NCBI RefSeq assembly: GCF_011604685.1
Contig: NZ_CP050063.1
Span: 7,915,001-7,979,000 of the forward strand
Direction: 5' to 3'
From: Spirosoma aureum
Lineage (GTDB): Bacteria > Bacteroidota > Bacteroidia > Cytophagales > Spirosomataceae
DNA: 64,000 bases
Position 1 is the first letter of the stretch, and each line of letters starts with the position of its first letter. A model generated the notes under the pieces. The model did not search any database. It was not told the origin of the DNA and saw nothing but the letters and a program-made list of their open reading frames with translations. Made by a program: the position numbers and the translations under genes. Below, in pieces: positions 1 through 8,997 of this stretch.

Positions 1-1
1 C

Positions 2-190
2 ATTTCACCACTGGGCGAAACTCTGGCCGGGCCGCTCTGGAATCAAGAGGGTCTACTTACGGCCGATCTTGATTTTTCAATCCTGGCAAAGAGTAAATTA
101 GATTTTGATTGTATCGGCCATTATTCGCGAAACGACGTTTTTAAGTTAGATGTTGTGAATCAGCCACCCAGTATGAAAATTGAAGGCTAA
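2..190 (+). CDS. nitrilase, C-terminal fragment (cut by window edge)
   Basis: The open frame enters from the left edge and ends at 190. The 62 visible residues match the C-terminal part of aliphatic/aromatic nitrilases: an SPLGETLAGPLW block, then LTADLDFSILAKSKLDFD and GHYSRNDVF, which follow the last core strands in nitrilase EC 3.5.5.1 enzymes. The catalytic Glu, Lys and Cys lie outside the window, so activity cannot be judged. The AraC-type regulator starts 3 nt after the stop, so the two are probably co-transcribed, with the regulator possibly sensing a nitrile or a hydrolysis product (inference). Confidence 0.8.
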   Translation: MSPLGETLAGPLWNQEGLLTADLDFSILAKSKLDFDCIGHYSRNDVFKLDVVNQPPSMKIEG

Positions 191-193
191 TCA

Positions 194-1012
194 ATGCAGC
201 TAGTACCGTCTCCTGAGCTTTCGAGCCTTGTTAAGCATTACCTGATCATTGAAAACCAGGTAGACCGTACACCTATTTACCGTTTTTTTCCCGACGGGCA
301 CGCTGGCTTTGTTTTCACGTATGCTGACCCGCTCACGCAATACTACGGTACCGACCAGCCATTAACATTACCCAACAGCTTCGTTTACGGGCAGGCCAAT
401 CGCTACCATACTTTGCTTTCAGGCAGGAAACTAGGCATGCTGATTGTCGTTTTACAGCCCTGGGGATTACATGCAGTTTCGGGTATACCCGGAAACGAAA
501 CGACGAATAACCAGATTAGCATTTCCAGCGTGTTTGGCAATGACGGCAGCCATTTGCAGGAGCAAATTTTAAATGACGCGGACAATACAAGCCGAATTAA
601 ACGAATTGAGATTTTTTTGCTCAAGCACTGGCAAGGGTTGTCTTACGAGTCTGTTTTGGTTCAGGCGTCCATTCATCGTATTCATCAAACGAAGGGGGCA
701 ACGACTGTTCAGGCATTGACTCAATACCTGAGCGTAACGGAACGAAGCCTCGAACGCCGATTCGAAAAGATTGTGGGTATTCGTCCAAAGCAGTTTGCCC
801 GAATCATTCGCTTACAGCATTGCCTTAAAGTTCACCGCGAAAATCCGGCCCTCACATTAACCGAATTAGCCTATACTACTGGCTATTATGATCAGGCACA
901 TTTCATTCGGGAGTTTACCAACCTTGTTGGCATCACCCCTACGCAATATGATGCCAATACGCAGCGTCTGGCCGTTAATCTAATGCCTTTAGGCTCTCCT
1001 GTCGGCCCTTAA
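194..1012 (+). CDS. AraC-family transcriptional regulator
   Basis: A 272-residue DNA-binding regulator. The C-terminal ~100 residues form the double helix-turn-helix of AraC/XylS proteins: the first HTH around LSVTERSLERRFEKIVGI and the second around LTELAYTTGYYDQAHFIREF, ending in the family-typical GITPTQY. The N-terminal part (residues 1-150) resembles the DUF6597-type sensory domain of Bacteroidota AraC proteins, with no membrane segment. It lies between two nitrilase-family genes in the same direction, 3 nt after the first, so local control of nitrile or amide metabolism is the simplest inference. The ligand is unknown. Confidence 0.85.
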   Translation: MQLVPSPELSSLVKHYLIIENQVDRTPIYRFFPDGHAGFVFTYADPLTQYYGTDQPLTLPNSFVYGQANRYHTLLSGRKLGMLIVVLQPWGLHAVSGIPGNETTNNQISISSVFGNDGSHLQEQILNDADNTSRIKRIEIFLLKHWQGLSYESVLVQASIHRIHQTKGATTVQALTQYLSVTERSLERRFEKIVGIRPKQFARIIRLQHCLKVHRENPALTLTELAYTTGYYDQAHFIREFTNLVGITPTQYDANTQRLAVNLMPLGSPVGP

Positions 1013-1081
1013 TCGATTTGTCGGTTTTATACAATCGCGGCCTTTCTATGTTCTCTACTTTTGAGCCAAATTCAACCAGAC

Positions 1082-2047
1082 ATGGAAAATCTTCGTATTG
1101 CAACAGCCCAGTTCGAGAACGCCAGTGGCGACAAAGCCTATAATTTGGCCATGATTCGGCAGCTATCAGAAAAGGCGGCCCAGCAGGGCGCTCAGGTCGT
1201 GGCTTTTCATGAATGCTCCGTTACTGGCTATACATTTGCCCGCCATTTATCGAAAGAACAAATGCTGGCCCTGGCCGAATACATACCCGGTGGCGATAGT
1301 ATTCAGACCCTGACACAGATTGCACGCGATTATGACATCGTTGTCCTAGCCGGTTTATTTGAGAAAGATCAACAGGATCGGCTATTCAAGGCTTATGTCT
1401 GTGTGGGAAAAGATGGACTGATTGCCAAATACAGAAAACTCCATCCGTTTATCAATCCTCACCTGCTCCCCGGCGATCAGTATGTGGTCTTTGAGTTGTT
1501 TGGCTGGAAATGCGGTATCCTGATCTGCTATGACAACAATGTCATCGAAAATGTACGGGCTACGGCTTTATTGGGAGCCGATGTCATTTTTATGCCCCAT
1601 GTAACAATGGGCACCCCTTCGCCCCGACCAGGTGCCGGATTCGTAGACCCAGTCCTGTGGGAAAATCGGGAAACAGATCCGACCTCTGTCCGTCTGGAGT
1701 TTGATGGGATGAAAGGCCGGGCCTGGTTAATGAAATGGCTCCCGGCTCGTGCCTATGACAATGGCGTGTATGTCGTTTTCTCGAATCCGATTGGTATGGA
1801 CGATGATCAGTTAAAGAACGGTTGTTCGATGATCATCGATCCGTTTGGTGATGTCATAGCCGAGTGTCGGCAATTAGGTAATGAGGTCATAACCGCCACC
1901 TGCAATCCCGAAAAACTCCAGCTGGCTGGTGGCCATCGGTATCGCAATGCCCGTCGGCCCGACCTCTACCGCGACATACTTGGCCAGGCTCATACCGCCG
2001 AACAAAAAGTAGTCTGGCTGAAACCAGATGACACCTTTACCAGCTAA
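1082..2047 (+). CDS. nitrilase-superfamily carbon-nitrogen hydrolase
   Basis: A cytoplasmic amidohydrolase of about 321 residues. The Glu-Lys-Cys triad of the superfamily is visible: E44 in FHECSVTGY, K119 in YRKLHP and C149 in GILICYDNN. The length and the ILICYDN motif fit the amidase/N-carbamoyl hydrolase branches rather than true nitrilases, but the substrate cannot be read from the sequence. I chose the ATG at 1082 (MENLRIATAQ) because the family begins about there. A TTG at 1061 would add seven residues. Together with the upstream nitrilase and AraC regulator it forms a likely three-gene nitrogen-scavenging unit. The convergent glycosyltransferase ends 51 nt away. Confidence 0.85.
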   Translation: MENLRIATAQFENASGDKAYNLAMIRQLSEKAAQQGAQVVAFHECSVTGYTFARHLSKEQMLALAEYIPGGDSIQTLTQIARDYDIVVLAGLFEKDQQDRLFKAYVCVGKDGLIAKYRKLHPFINPHLLPGDQYVVFELFGWKCGILICYDNNVIENVRATALLGADVIFMPHVTMGTPSPRPGAGFVDPVLWENRETDPTSVRLEFDGMKGRAWLMKWLPARAYDNGVYVVFSNPIGMDDDQLKNGCSMIIDPFGDVIAECRQLGNEVITATCNPEKLQLAGGHRYRNARRPDLYRDILGQAHTAEQKVVWLKPDDTFTS

Positions 2048-2098
2048 TTGCTCAGTGGATTTACCAAGATCAGGCTATGGAACGAAAAGGAGCGTTTA

Positions 2099-3094
2099 TT
2101 ACTCCAGATTCTTTTTTTTCCGCAGCTCTTTTACTTCGAAATCGAACTGAAGTTCGTTCATGCATTTAAAGTGCTTCAACGGGCATTGATCAAACCCAAT
2201 TTTGGAGCAGGGGCGGCACTCCAGTCCCGTTTTTTCGATCACGACATAAGGCGTTTTGTAGGGATACATGCCCAGTTGGGGAGTCGTGTTTCCCCAGATT
2301 GAATAGACCTTCTTTTTGAGAGCGGCCGCAATATGCATCAGCCCGGTATCGTGGCTAAATACGACCCGTGCACCCTGCAATAACGACGCAGACTGATTGA
2401 GGTTATACTGCCCGCAGGCATTATAAATCATTCGCTTGCCAATGGCCCGAACAATTTCATCACCAACCTCACGGTCTTCTTTACCGCCCAGCAAAATAAT
2501 TGGATGATCGATTTTCCAGCAAAGCTCAATCATACGCAGTAACGGCAACTTTTTGGTTGCGTGCTGCCCGCCGATGGCGTATGCCACATAATCGTGTCGG
2601 TGCGTATCGGGCAACCACTCGGTTTCGACCTGATCTTTGTAGGGTATGAAAAAGTCGAGGCCCCGCCCGTCGTTCTGAACGCCCAGTGCCTGCACGGTTG
2701 CCATATACCGATCCACAATATGCACATTGGGCATGGCATTGACTTTCCACCGGACATAGAACCACTTACGCAGGTTCAGCTTGTCGAAACTATATGATTT
2801 TGCCCCGAGGCTAAGTTTGATCAGCCTCGTACGCAGATTATTGTGCAGGTCAATGACATAGTCGTACCGTTCGGCCCGTAGCTGTCGAATAAGATCACTG
2901 AGGCTATCTTCCAGAAAATACCGTTTGTCGATATAGGGATTGTGATCAACAATGGATTGATAGGCCCGTTTCGTGCAAAAATGCACCTCGGCACCCGGCA
3001 GTTGCTGCTTCAGGCACCGTACAACAGGCGTCGTCAATACAATATCGCCGATGGATGAGAAGCGTAAAACGAGAATTTTTACCGGGGGAGCCAT
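2099..3094 (-). CDS. glycosyltransferase family 9 (ADP-heptose/LPS heptosyltransferase-like)
   Basis: A sugar transferase of about 331 residues, likely acting on lipopolysaccharide core at the inner face of the inner membrane. The N-terminal KILVLRFSSIGDIVLTTPVV block is the GT9 signature, and the C-terminal half has the nucleotide-sugar motif HDTGLMHIAAALKKKVYSIW. A Cys-rich tail (CRPCSKIGFDQCPLKHFKC) is common in Bacteroidota members. I placed the start at the ATG at 3094 (MAPPVKILVL). An upstream ATG at 3163 would add 23 non-homologous residues and overlap the lipoprotein gene. It is last in a minus-strand run after the TonB receptor and DUF4249 genes, but the functional link may be only positional. 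Confidence 0.87.
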   Translation of the reverse strand: MAPPVKILVLRFSSIGDIVLTTPVVRCLKQQLPGAEVHFCTKRAYQSIVDHNPYIDKRYFLEDSLSDLIRQLRAERYDYVIDLHNNLRTRLIKLSLGAKSYSFDKLNLRKWFYVRWKVNAMPNVHIVDRYMATVQALGVQNDGRGLDFFIPYKDQVETEWLPDTHRHDYVAYAIGGQHATKKLPLLRMIELCWKIDHPIILLGGKEDREVGDEIVRAIGKRMIYNACGQYNLNQSASLLQGARVVFSHDTGLMHIAAALKKKVYSIWGNTTPQLGMYPYKTPYVVIEKTGLECRPCSKIGFDQCPLKHFKCMNELQFDFEVKELRKKKNLE

Positions 3095-3147
3095 GATACG
3101 ACTTATTTCCGCAAAAATATCACTTTTTAGGTAGGTAACCAAACCAT

Positions 3148-4206
3148 TCAGTAGGCCCACCAACGAGGTTTATTACGCGTTCTGTAGAGATTATTTTCGC
3201 AGATCACACAAGCTGATGGCTGCGGCACCGTTACTGGTGGATCGAGATCAGGAACGCCCTGACCTGTGCTTCGATCCACATAAATAAATTGCTCCGAAAC
3301 ACCAGCCGCACCAAAGTATCCAAACGCCATTGTGGCCGGATCGCTCACGCAACGAACGTTACCCTGAACAATGGCAGGGGCCGCATCGAACAGCCCACCC
3401 GTATTGGTGGTTAGCTGCCGGACACTCTTCCAGAACGTATAGGCTCCTTTGCTGATGGCCTGCTGCTGAACCTCAAGGTAATAGCGACTGGTCGACTTAA
3501 AAGGCGCCCGCATAATAAACTGACGACTGATGGCCTGCCCGTTGATATTGACGTCGGAGTTTACACTTATACAGCTATAACAACGAACAATATCCCAGCA
3601 GGGCGAACAGCAGTCAAAGCCAATAAGGGTACCATCTCTCGTTTCCTGCTTCAGGCAAATATCAATCGGTTCATAGTGCTGCCAGTCCCATTTATAATAA
3701 TCTCCCGTCGTTTCAGGATCTTTGGTATCCAGATACACATTCCACCCCTGGTTTTTGGCATTCACAACCGATTCGCCCTCTACAGTGTATTCATAGTATA
3801 GTTTCTGAATAGGGGGGGCCGCTCGCAGTACTTCAGCATCTGACTCATAGCGTTTACCGGCCTGGGTTACAATCGTCACTTTATAACTGCGCCCCACAAC
3901 GCCCTGAATGCCCCCCACCCGCGTCTGATACACACCGCCGGGTGCCTGTTCGGTCAGCGTTTCCCGGTTTCCCTGGTTGTCTTCAATGGTTACGGTAGCT
4001 CCCGTTTCCAGCAGATTCAGGCTTTTGTAGGAATAGTCGGCTGTTCGGGTCAATCTGACCGTATAAGGTCCTGCCTGGTCCGTAATCTGCCCTTCAATAA
4101 TTAACGAAGGAGGAATACTGACTGTGCCAGGCTGGAACTCAGTCACGCAGGAGAAAACGGCCAGCAAAACCCCAAGTCCATATATGAGCAGTCTGAAATA
4201 ATTCAT
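3148..4206 (-). CDS. DUF4249-family outer-membrane lipoprotein
   Basis: A 352-residue exported protein. The N-terminus is hydrophobic and ends in an FSC lipobox near residue 20 (LLAVFSC), so surface or periplasmic lipidation is likely. The body has the DUF4249 layout: a beta-rich LIIEGQITDQAGPYTVRLTRT region, VTIEDNQGN, GGVYQTR, and a Cys-rich central part (CLKQ, CCSPCW, CYSCIS), then GNVRCVSDPATMAFGYFGAA. In Bacteroidota these genes sit directly after a CarboxypepD_reg-type TonB receptor, as here with only 2 nt between them, suggesting a receptor-lid role analogous to SusD (inference). The ligand is unknown. A paralogous pair lies at 19537-23470. Confidence 0.85.
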   Translation of the reverse strand: MNYFRLLIYGLGVLLAVFSCVTEFQPGTVSIPPSLIIEGQITDQAGPYTVRLTRTADYSYKSLNLLETGATVTIEDNQGNRETLTEQAPGGVYQTRVGGIQGVVGRSYKVTIVTQAGKRYESDAEVLRAAPPIQKLYYEYTVEGESVVNAKNQGWNVYLDTKDPETTGDYYKWDWQHYEPIDICLKQETRDGTLIGFDCCSPCWDIVRCYSCISVNSDVNINGQAISRQFIMRAPFKSTSRYYLEVQQQAISKGAYTFWKSVRQLTTNTGGLFDAAPAIVQGNVRCVSDPATMAFGYFGAAGVSEQFIYVDRSTGQGVPDLDPPVTVPQPSACVICENNLYRTRNKPRWWAY

Positions 4207-4208
4207 GA

Positions 4209-6620
4209 TCAGAACTTGAAATTATAGGTTAATGATGGAAAGGCCGTTCCGAAAATTGACAGCTTATAGGCATCGGTAGAAGACGCCGAACTTAGCTTAT
4301 AGAAAATCGAGTAGGCATTTTTATGGGCATAAACATTGTAGATCGAAAAAACCCAACTGCTTTGGTTGCGTTTTTTCTTGAGCGGATTCTGCTCAAACGT
4401 CATCGAGAAATCTAGCCGGTGATAGTCAGGAACGCGCTGTTGATTTCGATCGAGGTAAATGGGTACGAGTATTCCCCCCACTTTAGCAAGCGCCGATGGC
4501 TGCGTGGTCGGGCGGCCTGTGCTATACGTAAAATTCAACGACAGACTGAACCAGGTCGTTGGTCGATAAATGGCCAATACGTTCAATGTATGCGGCTTGT
4601 CGTAATTAGCTGGATAAGCCCGGCCATTGTTAACGCGCTCTTCGGCATAAGGACTGTTCATGGTCAGGAACGTACGCGCATAGGTGTAGCTGATAAAACC
4701 ACTCCAGAGGCCCTTGTTTTTGCGCAGTAATCCTTCAAACCCATAAGCTTGTCCACTACCCTGCACAATCTGCGTTTCGACCGCTTCGGCCAGTTGGAGT
4801 TCGGCCCCATCCCGGTAATCAATCGCATTGGTCAAGGTTTTATAATACACCTCACCCGACGCTTCAATGTCGTTGTCGGATGTATTACGGAAATACCCGA
4901 GTGCCCATTGATCAGCAATTTGCGGTTTTGTATAACTGTCGCTCAAGTGCCAGCGCGAGGTTGGCAGGGCAGCTGTTGTGTTCGTAATCTGGTGAATATA
5001 TTGCCGCAATCGGCTATAGCCCGCCTTGATCGCTTTCCCTTCCCCTACCGACCAGCGAACCGCCAAACGGGGCTCCAGACCACCCGCCGAATGGTAAATA
5101 TTACCCGCCCCATACGTTTTCGTTGAGGCTACGGTTTCGTCCTGGCGAGGTCCGTTTTCCTGATACGTCCGTACTGTCTCTGGCCCCCGATTCAGCAAGG
5201 TAGAATAGCGTAACCCCACTACAACCGACACATCTGTATTCAGTTTCCATTCATCCTGTACATAAGCCGCCAGTTCGTAGGCCCGTTCGCGGGCAAGATC
5301 TACGGGCAACACGTTCGAGAAAGGGCCGGGAATTCTGGTATTGGGCTGAACCAGATAATCAATGGCACTGATGCCTGCCTGCCACTGATGCGTTTCATTG
5401 GGCGTATAGGTGAAATCAGATTTGATCTGCCGATGCCAGATCCCTGATTTTAGTTGAAAGGCGTTTGCTGAATCTGGCGACGACAGATCAGCCTGGTAGC
5501 GACTAAAAATGGCCGATGTCGCCAGATTCAGTTGTTTGCTGATGAAATAATTCCAGCGTAACGATCCTGTCAATGTCTGGTAGTTAAACTGGGTTGAGGA
5601 CGCATTGATTTCCTGTCCTGACAGCGAGTCTGACGCCAGCTTAAATACATCGGTGCTTACATAACCTGTCAACGTAATGGTATGCTGTTCGTTGGGCTGG
5701 TATTTAAGCTTGCTTGTCAGATCATAGAAATTGGCCTTTGTGTCTTTCAGGTTTGGGGGAGCCAGCTTAAATAAAAAATCATTGAATGAAGCGCGGGCGG
5801 CCGCCAGAAACGAGAGTTTGTTTTTAATGATTGGCCCTTCGATGCCTAATCGGCTCGAAATGATACCAATACCACCGTTAATTCCCCATTTCTCGGCACT
5901 TGGTTCCCGGATTTTCACGTCCAGCACCGATGAAGCCCGGCCTCCATACATAGCTGCCACGCCCCCTCTATTTAGCGTTACATCACGCACAACATCAGGA
6001 TTAAAGACCGAGAAAAAGCCCATCAGATGGCTAGAATTGAAGACCGGCGCATCATCGAACAAAATCAGATTCTGATCGGCACTACCACCCCGAACATTGA
6101 AGCCGGGTGCACCTTCGCCAACTGTCGTTACACCGGGCAGTAAGAGTAAGCTACGAACAATGTCGACTTCACCCATCAGCGGGGGTATGCGCCGAATGCT
6201 CCGAATAGACAGCTGAGAAACACCAATTTCGACTTTGCGTACATTGCGGTCGGGGGTTTCGCTCGTTACAACTACTTCTTCCAGATCTTTGGCATCATCT
6301 TCCATAGTAATCTCCCGGAAGAGAGTTTTTTGCAGCGAGATGGTATCCTCTTTGGTTCGATAGCCAACATGAGAGAAGCGCAGGATATAGTTCCCGGGCG
6401 GTAACTGTACAATATAAAATCCATCTTTGGCCGTCACGTAGCCTTTCGATACGTTCAGAACCACAATGTTAACTCCCTGAATAGGCTTTCCGGTTTTGAC
6501 ATCCCGGACATAGCCTGTAGCCGGAAACGTAGTGGCGTGGCCATTCGACGAGGTTCGTTGCTGGGCTAATGCCCCGTTAAGCAAACAAACGGACACGAAC
6601 AGTAAATGTAAAAAGCGCAT
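4209..6620 (-). CDS. TonB-dependent outer-membrane receptor with carboxypeptidase-regulatory-like N-domain
   Basis: An 803-residue outer-membrane transporter using the proton-motive force via TonB. In order: signal peptide (1-19, ending ALAQ), CarboxypepD_reg-like beta domain (about 33-112, with GYVRDVKTGKPIQGVNIVVL), TonB plug (about 125-235, with LLLLPGVTTVGEGAPGFNVR and RGGSADQNLILFDDAPVFN), then a beta-barrel ending in TYNFKF with a terminal Phe typical of BAM substrates. It has no STN domain, unlike its paralogue at 19537, so surface signalling to a sigma factor is not expected. It is first in the operon with the DUF4249 lipoprotein. The substrate is unknown. Confidence 0.9.
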   Translation of the reverse strand: MRFLHLLFVSVCLLNGALAQQRTSSNGHATTFPATGYVRDVKTGKPIQGVNIVVLNVSKGYVTAKDGFYIVQLPPGNYILRFSHVGYRTKEDTISLQKTLFREITMEDDAKDLEEVVVTSETPDRNVRKVEIGVSQLSIRSIRRIPPLMGEVDIVRSLLLLPGVTTVGEGAPGFNVRGGSADQNLILFDDAPVFNSSHLMGFFSVFNPDVVRDVTLNRGGVAAMYGGRASSVLDVKIREPSAEKWGINGGIGIISSRLGIEGPIIKNKLSFLAAARASFNDFLFKLAPPNLKDTKANFYDLTSKLKYQPNEQHTITLTGYVSTDVFKLASDSLSGQEINASSTQFNYQTLTGSLRWNYFISKQLNLATSAIFSRYQADLSSPDSANAFQLKSGIWHRQIKSDFTYTPNETHQWQAGISAIDYLVQPNTRIPGPFSNVLPVDLARERAYELAAYVQDEWKLNTDVSVVVGLRYSTLLNRGPETVRTYQENGPRQDETVASTKTYGAGNIYHSAGGLEPRLAVRWSVGEGKAIKAGYSRLRQYIHQITNTTAALPTSRWHLSDSYTKPQIADQWALGYFRNTSDNDIEASGEVYYKTLTNAIDYRDGAELQLAEAVETQIVQGSGQAYGFEGLLRKNKGLWSGFISYTYARTFLTMNSPYAEERVNNGRAYPANYDKPHTLNVLAIYRPTTWFSLSLNFTYSTGRPTTQPSALAKVGGILVPIYLDRNQQRVPDYHRLDFSMTFEQNPLKKKRNQSSWVFSIYNVYAHKNAYSIFYKLSSASSTDAYKLSIFGTAFPSLTYNFKF

Positions 6621-7443
6621 AGAACCGGGTTTAGGGAGCTCAGAACTGGCAGCCTGGCGTCAACAATGGTATGACATATCAAGGATATAAAGAGATAAAA
6701 TCCATGATTTACCCTATTATGCCTATCATTAATCCATAGTTAATCCCTTCAGACGCTACGCTACCCTATGTACGTGTCCTTTCCCGTCGTCGTTGCAGAT
6801 AGTCGCTCATTTCGGTCAGCGTCAGGGCATTGAAGGTCATGGCGCGGATTAGCCCACCTTTCCGGCCGATGGCATAACGGGCAGCTTCGTGATCAATGGA
6901 TACGTTTTAAGCGTTGGTGTGTTCCGCAGAGTCTCTTAGCTTGGCAAACCTTGCTTCTAATCACCTGGTAAATAGCTTATTTGTCCCGAACGGTGCGACC
7001 TAGGGTTATATACTTCATTCGTTATATTATTTCTGTAATAAATTAAATAAATATTGTTCTCTCATGACACTTATCCCAGATCTCATTCCTCCAGACACTT
7101 AGCTCGTCATCTCTAAAACCTAAATCAACATGATCATTAGTATACTATTTGTATTTATTAGCCTAAACAATTTATATACTCTATTTAAATTATAGACTGT
7201 TTATATATATCCAAAAAACATTATTAATATCTCATTAGATAATTTTATACAAAAAATTTTAATTAGTGACTTTTTGAGTGATTTCGTCCGGAAAAATGGT
7301 GATTCCAGAAAAGAGAGCGATCATTCTCTTGGCTAATGAACGGACAACATCGTTTTTTACAACAAAAGCCCCGCGACAGTTTGCAGACCGGACGCAGGGC
7401 TTTAATTAAATCTAATGTTTCACCATTAAACAAGTTAAAGTTA
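6621..7443. other. long non-coding stretch: receptor upstream region, polX 3' remnant, AT-rich island edge
   Basis: About 820 bases without a convincing gene. 6621-6781 is the upstream region of the TonB receptor operon. 6782-6873 is a copy of the 3' end of polX (separate entry). From about 7000 to 7260 the base composition falls to long A/T runs quite unlike the flanking housekeeping genes, consistent with acquired DNA. At 7365-7403 a 7-bp inverted repeat (AAAGCCC/GGGCTTT) followed by a TTTAATT stretch could be an old terminator or a leader hairpin before the lipoprotein gene. Confidence 0.6.
6782..6873 (-). pseudogene. polX 3'-end fragment (copy A of a 92-bp direct repeat)
   Basis: Aligns without gaps to 10714-10805, the last part of the intact polX gene, with four mismatches. 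Read on the minus strand it encodes MTFNALTLTEMSDYLQRRRE and then runs to its own in-frame stop (RTRT*), different from the AKIK* ending of the intact gene. Three of the four differences are synonymous, so copy A looks like the end of a once-functional polX allele, not a random recent duplication. Homology stops abruptly at 6873. Together with copy B it brackets the island. Confidence 0.85.
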
Positions 7444-8667
7444 ATGAAAAAACTGTTATTCTCTACCGCCTTATTGTTAGTATTTAGTCTGGCTTGCGAG
7501 CGCCCTGAATCCACCATTAATAACCCTCTTAAGCCTGCCGATCAAGCAAGTATATCCGTCGCAGAAGCAAAGAATTATTTTATCAATACAGTCTTACCCT
7601 CAACTGCTTCAGCCAGGCAAGCCGAACCTAATAAATATGAACGCTATGTTTATTGGGGGTCGGCAAAAAAAGTAAAGCAGACCAATGGACTGGAAGTGAT
7701 TGCCGCCCCCGTCAGATATAAAACAAATGGTAGGCCCGGTGTAATTATTTGGGATAATAAAGCGTCCGACGACGAAAAACAGGCTAAGATCGAGAATGTC
7801 CTTGATGCGAAAGAATGTTTGCTGACTTACAAGGATAAATCCGGCAACATCCAAACACAATTAGTGCAATACATTCCTAACAGAGAGTACAAAAAACAGA
7901 ATAAGGGAGATATTTCGAAATATGATTTTACCGGCTGGGTCCTGGCCATGACTTGGGATGAAAAGTTCATTATTGGCTATGAATTTAAGAACGGTAAGGA
8001 CGTTAAGCAACTGTCTACTTCAAGCAAAGTTTCCGGAGGACGTGTCGCTGATTGTACTTATACCTATTACGAATCTGTTACATCCTCTTGTTACCCTTGT
8101 GGGTCTGGCTGTACAGAATGTAAGGTTACTCCTACCAATAACTATCAATCCTATTGTACTAACCCTTCCAGTAATAGTGGGACTGACGGGAACACAGGTG
8201 TAAGCTATGGCAGTGAAAATTATGTACTGGGAGATGCAGATGCAATTGCTGTTGCTGGATATAATGATCTTCTAGGAGACTTTGATGTTTTGAGTGACCC
8301 CATACGACCACATATTACTGTAATGATTAGTAAACCATGCCAAGGAGACGCTCTCCGTGCATTAATTAACAATGCTCAAGTTGCACAAGCTGAATACTCA
8401 AGCAACATGAATAACTGCTTAATTGCTGCTGGTTTTGGGGCTGCTGCCATTGATGTAATGAACAATGGTGGCTTTTATAAAATGATAGTAGCTCAAATGA
8501 AAAATTCAGGAGGTCAAGGACCTGCTGGTTATAGAGCGGCAATGGTTAACCTTGGCTTTGGTGCGCTTGCTGCTTCAGTTTGTGTTAATTCTGCATATAA
8601 TATTCTTCAAACAAAGTATATTCAGTACGAAAGTGATTTTAAAGTTCAATATAATACCTGTAACTAA
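7444..8667 (+). CDS. Cys-rich lipoprotein with hydrophobic C-terminal region, unknown function
   Basis: A 407-residue predicted lipoprotein. The ATG at 7444 gives a clean signal peptide MKKLLFSTALLLVFSLAC with the lipid-accepting Cys at residue 18; an in-frame ATG at 7336 would bury this signal. Residues about 30-200 look like a globular N-domain (SVAEAKNYF, YWGSAKKV, GRPGVIIWD, GWVLAMTWDEKFIIGYEF). A short Cys-rich segment follows (CTYTYY, SSCYPCGSGCTECKV, SYCT), then a low-complexity NSGTDGNTG linker. The final ~110 residues contain two hydrophobic Gly/Ala stretches (LIAAGFGAAAIDVM and NLGFGALAASVCV). I recognise no family. The modular N-domain/linker/C-domain plan and the adjacent small membrane protein recall effector/immunity loci (inference only). 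Confidence 0.75.
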   Translation: MKKLLFSTALLLVFSLACERPESTINNPLKPADQASISVAEAKNYFINTVLPSTASARQAEPNKYERYVYWGSAKKVKQTNGLEVIAAPVRYKTNGRPGVIIWDNKASDDEKQAKIENVLDAKECLLTYKDKSGNIQTQLVQYIPNREYKKQNKGDISKYDFTGWVLAMTWDEKFIIGYEFKNGKDVKQLSTSSKVSGGRVADCTYTYYESVTSSCYPCGSGCTECKVTPTNNYQSYCTNPSSNSGTDGNTGVSYGSENYVLGDADAIAVAGYNDLLGDFDVLSDPIRPHITVMISKPCQGDALRALINNAQVAQAEYSSNMNNCLIAAGFGAAAIDVMNNGGFYKMIVAQMKNSGGQGPAGYRAAMVNLGFGALAASVCVNSAYNILQTKYIQYESDFKVQYNTCN

Positions 8668-8713
8668 CAAAGCTTTCCCTACTTCTTAATAGAGTAGGGA
8701 AAGTATTAAAGAC

Positions 8714-8980
8714 ATGAATACAAATCCAAAATTCTTCGTAGTTATTTTGTGTCTCGGGCTGAGCGTACTAATTGTAATCTATAATAACGAACTTTTCTCA
8801 TTTTTGGAGCTTATTTTTTCACCAGAGGTGAATAATTATAGAATGTCTATAACTTCATGTTTAATTTGGGTCACTTTATGGCCTCTAGCGATAATTGAAT
8901 ACTTTTCGAAACGGTTTTGGATCTCCTTAGCTACATTCTTAGTTGTAGGCATAGTACATGATATAATAGACTTGTTATAG
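8714..8980 (+). CDS. small membrane protein, three predicted TM helices
   Basis: 88 residues beginning MNTNPKFFVVILCLGLSVLI. Three hydrophobic segments (about 7-26, 44-62 and 68-86) cover most of the chain. It starts 47 nt after the lipoprotein gene in the same direction. Its AT-rich composition matches the island. No family is recognised. Its size, topology and position immediately after a secreted protein with a hydrophobic C-terminus would suit an immunity protein, but this is inference; it could equally be an accessory membrane anchor. Confidence 0.6.
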   Translation: MNTNPKFFVVILCLGLSVLIVIYNNELFSFLELIFSPEVNNYRMSITSCLIWVTLWPLAIIEYFSKRFWISLATFLVVGIVHDIIDLL

Positions 8981-8997
8981 TGGCTTAAATTTGGAAT

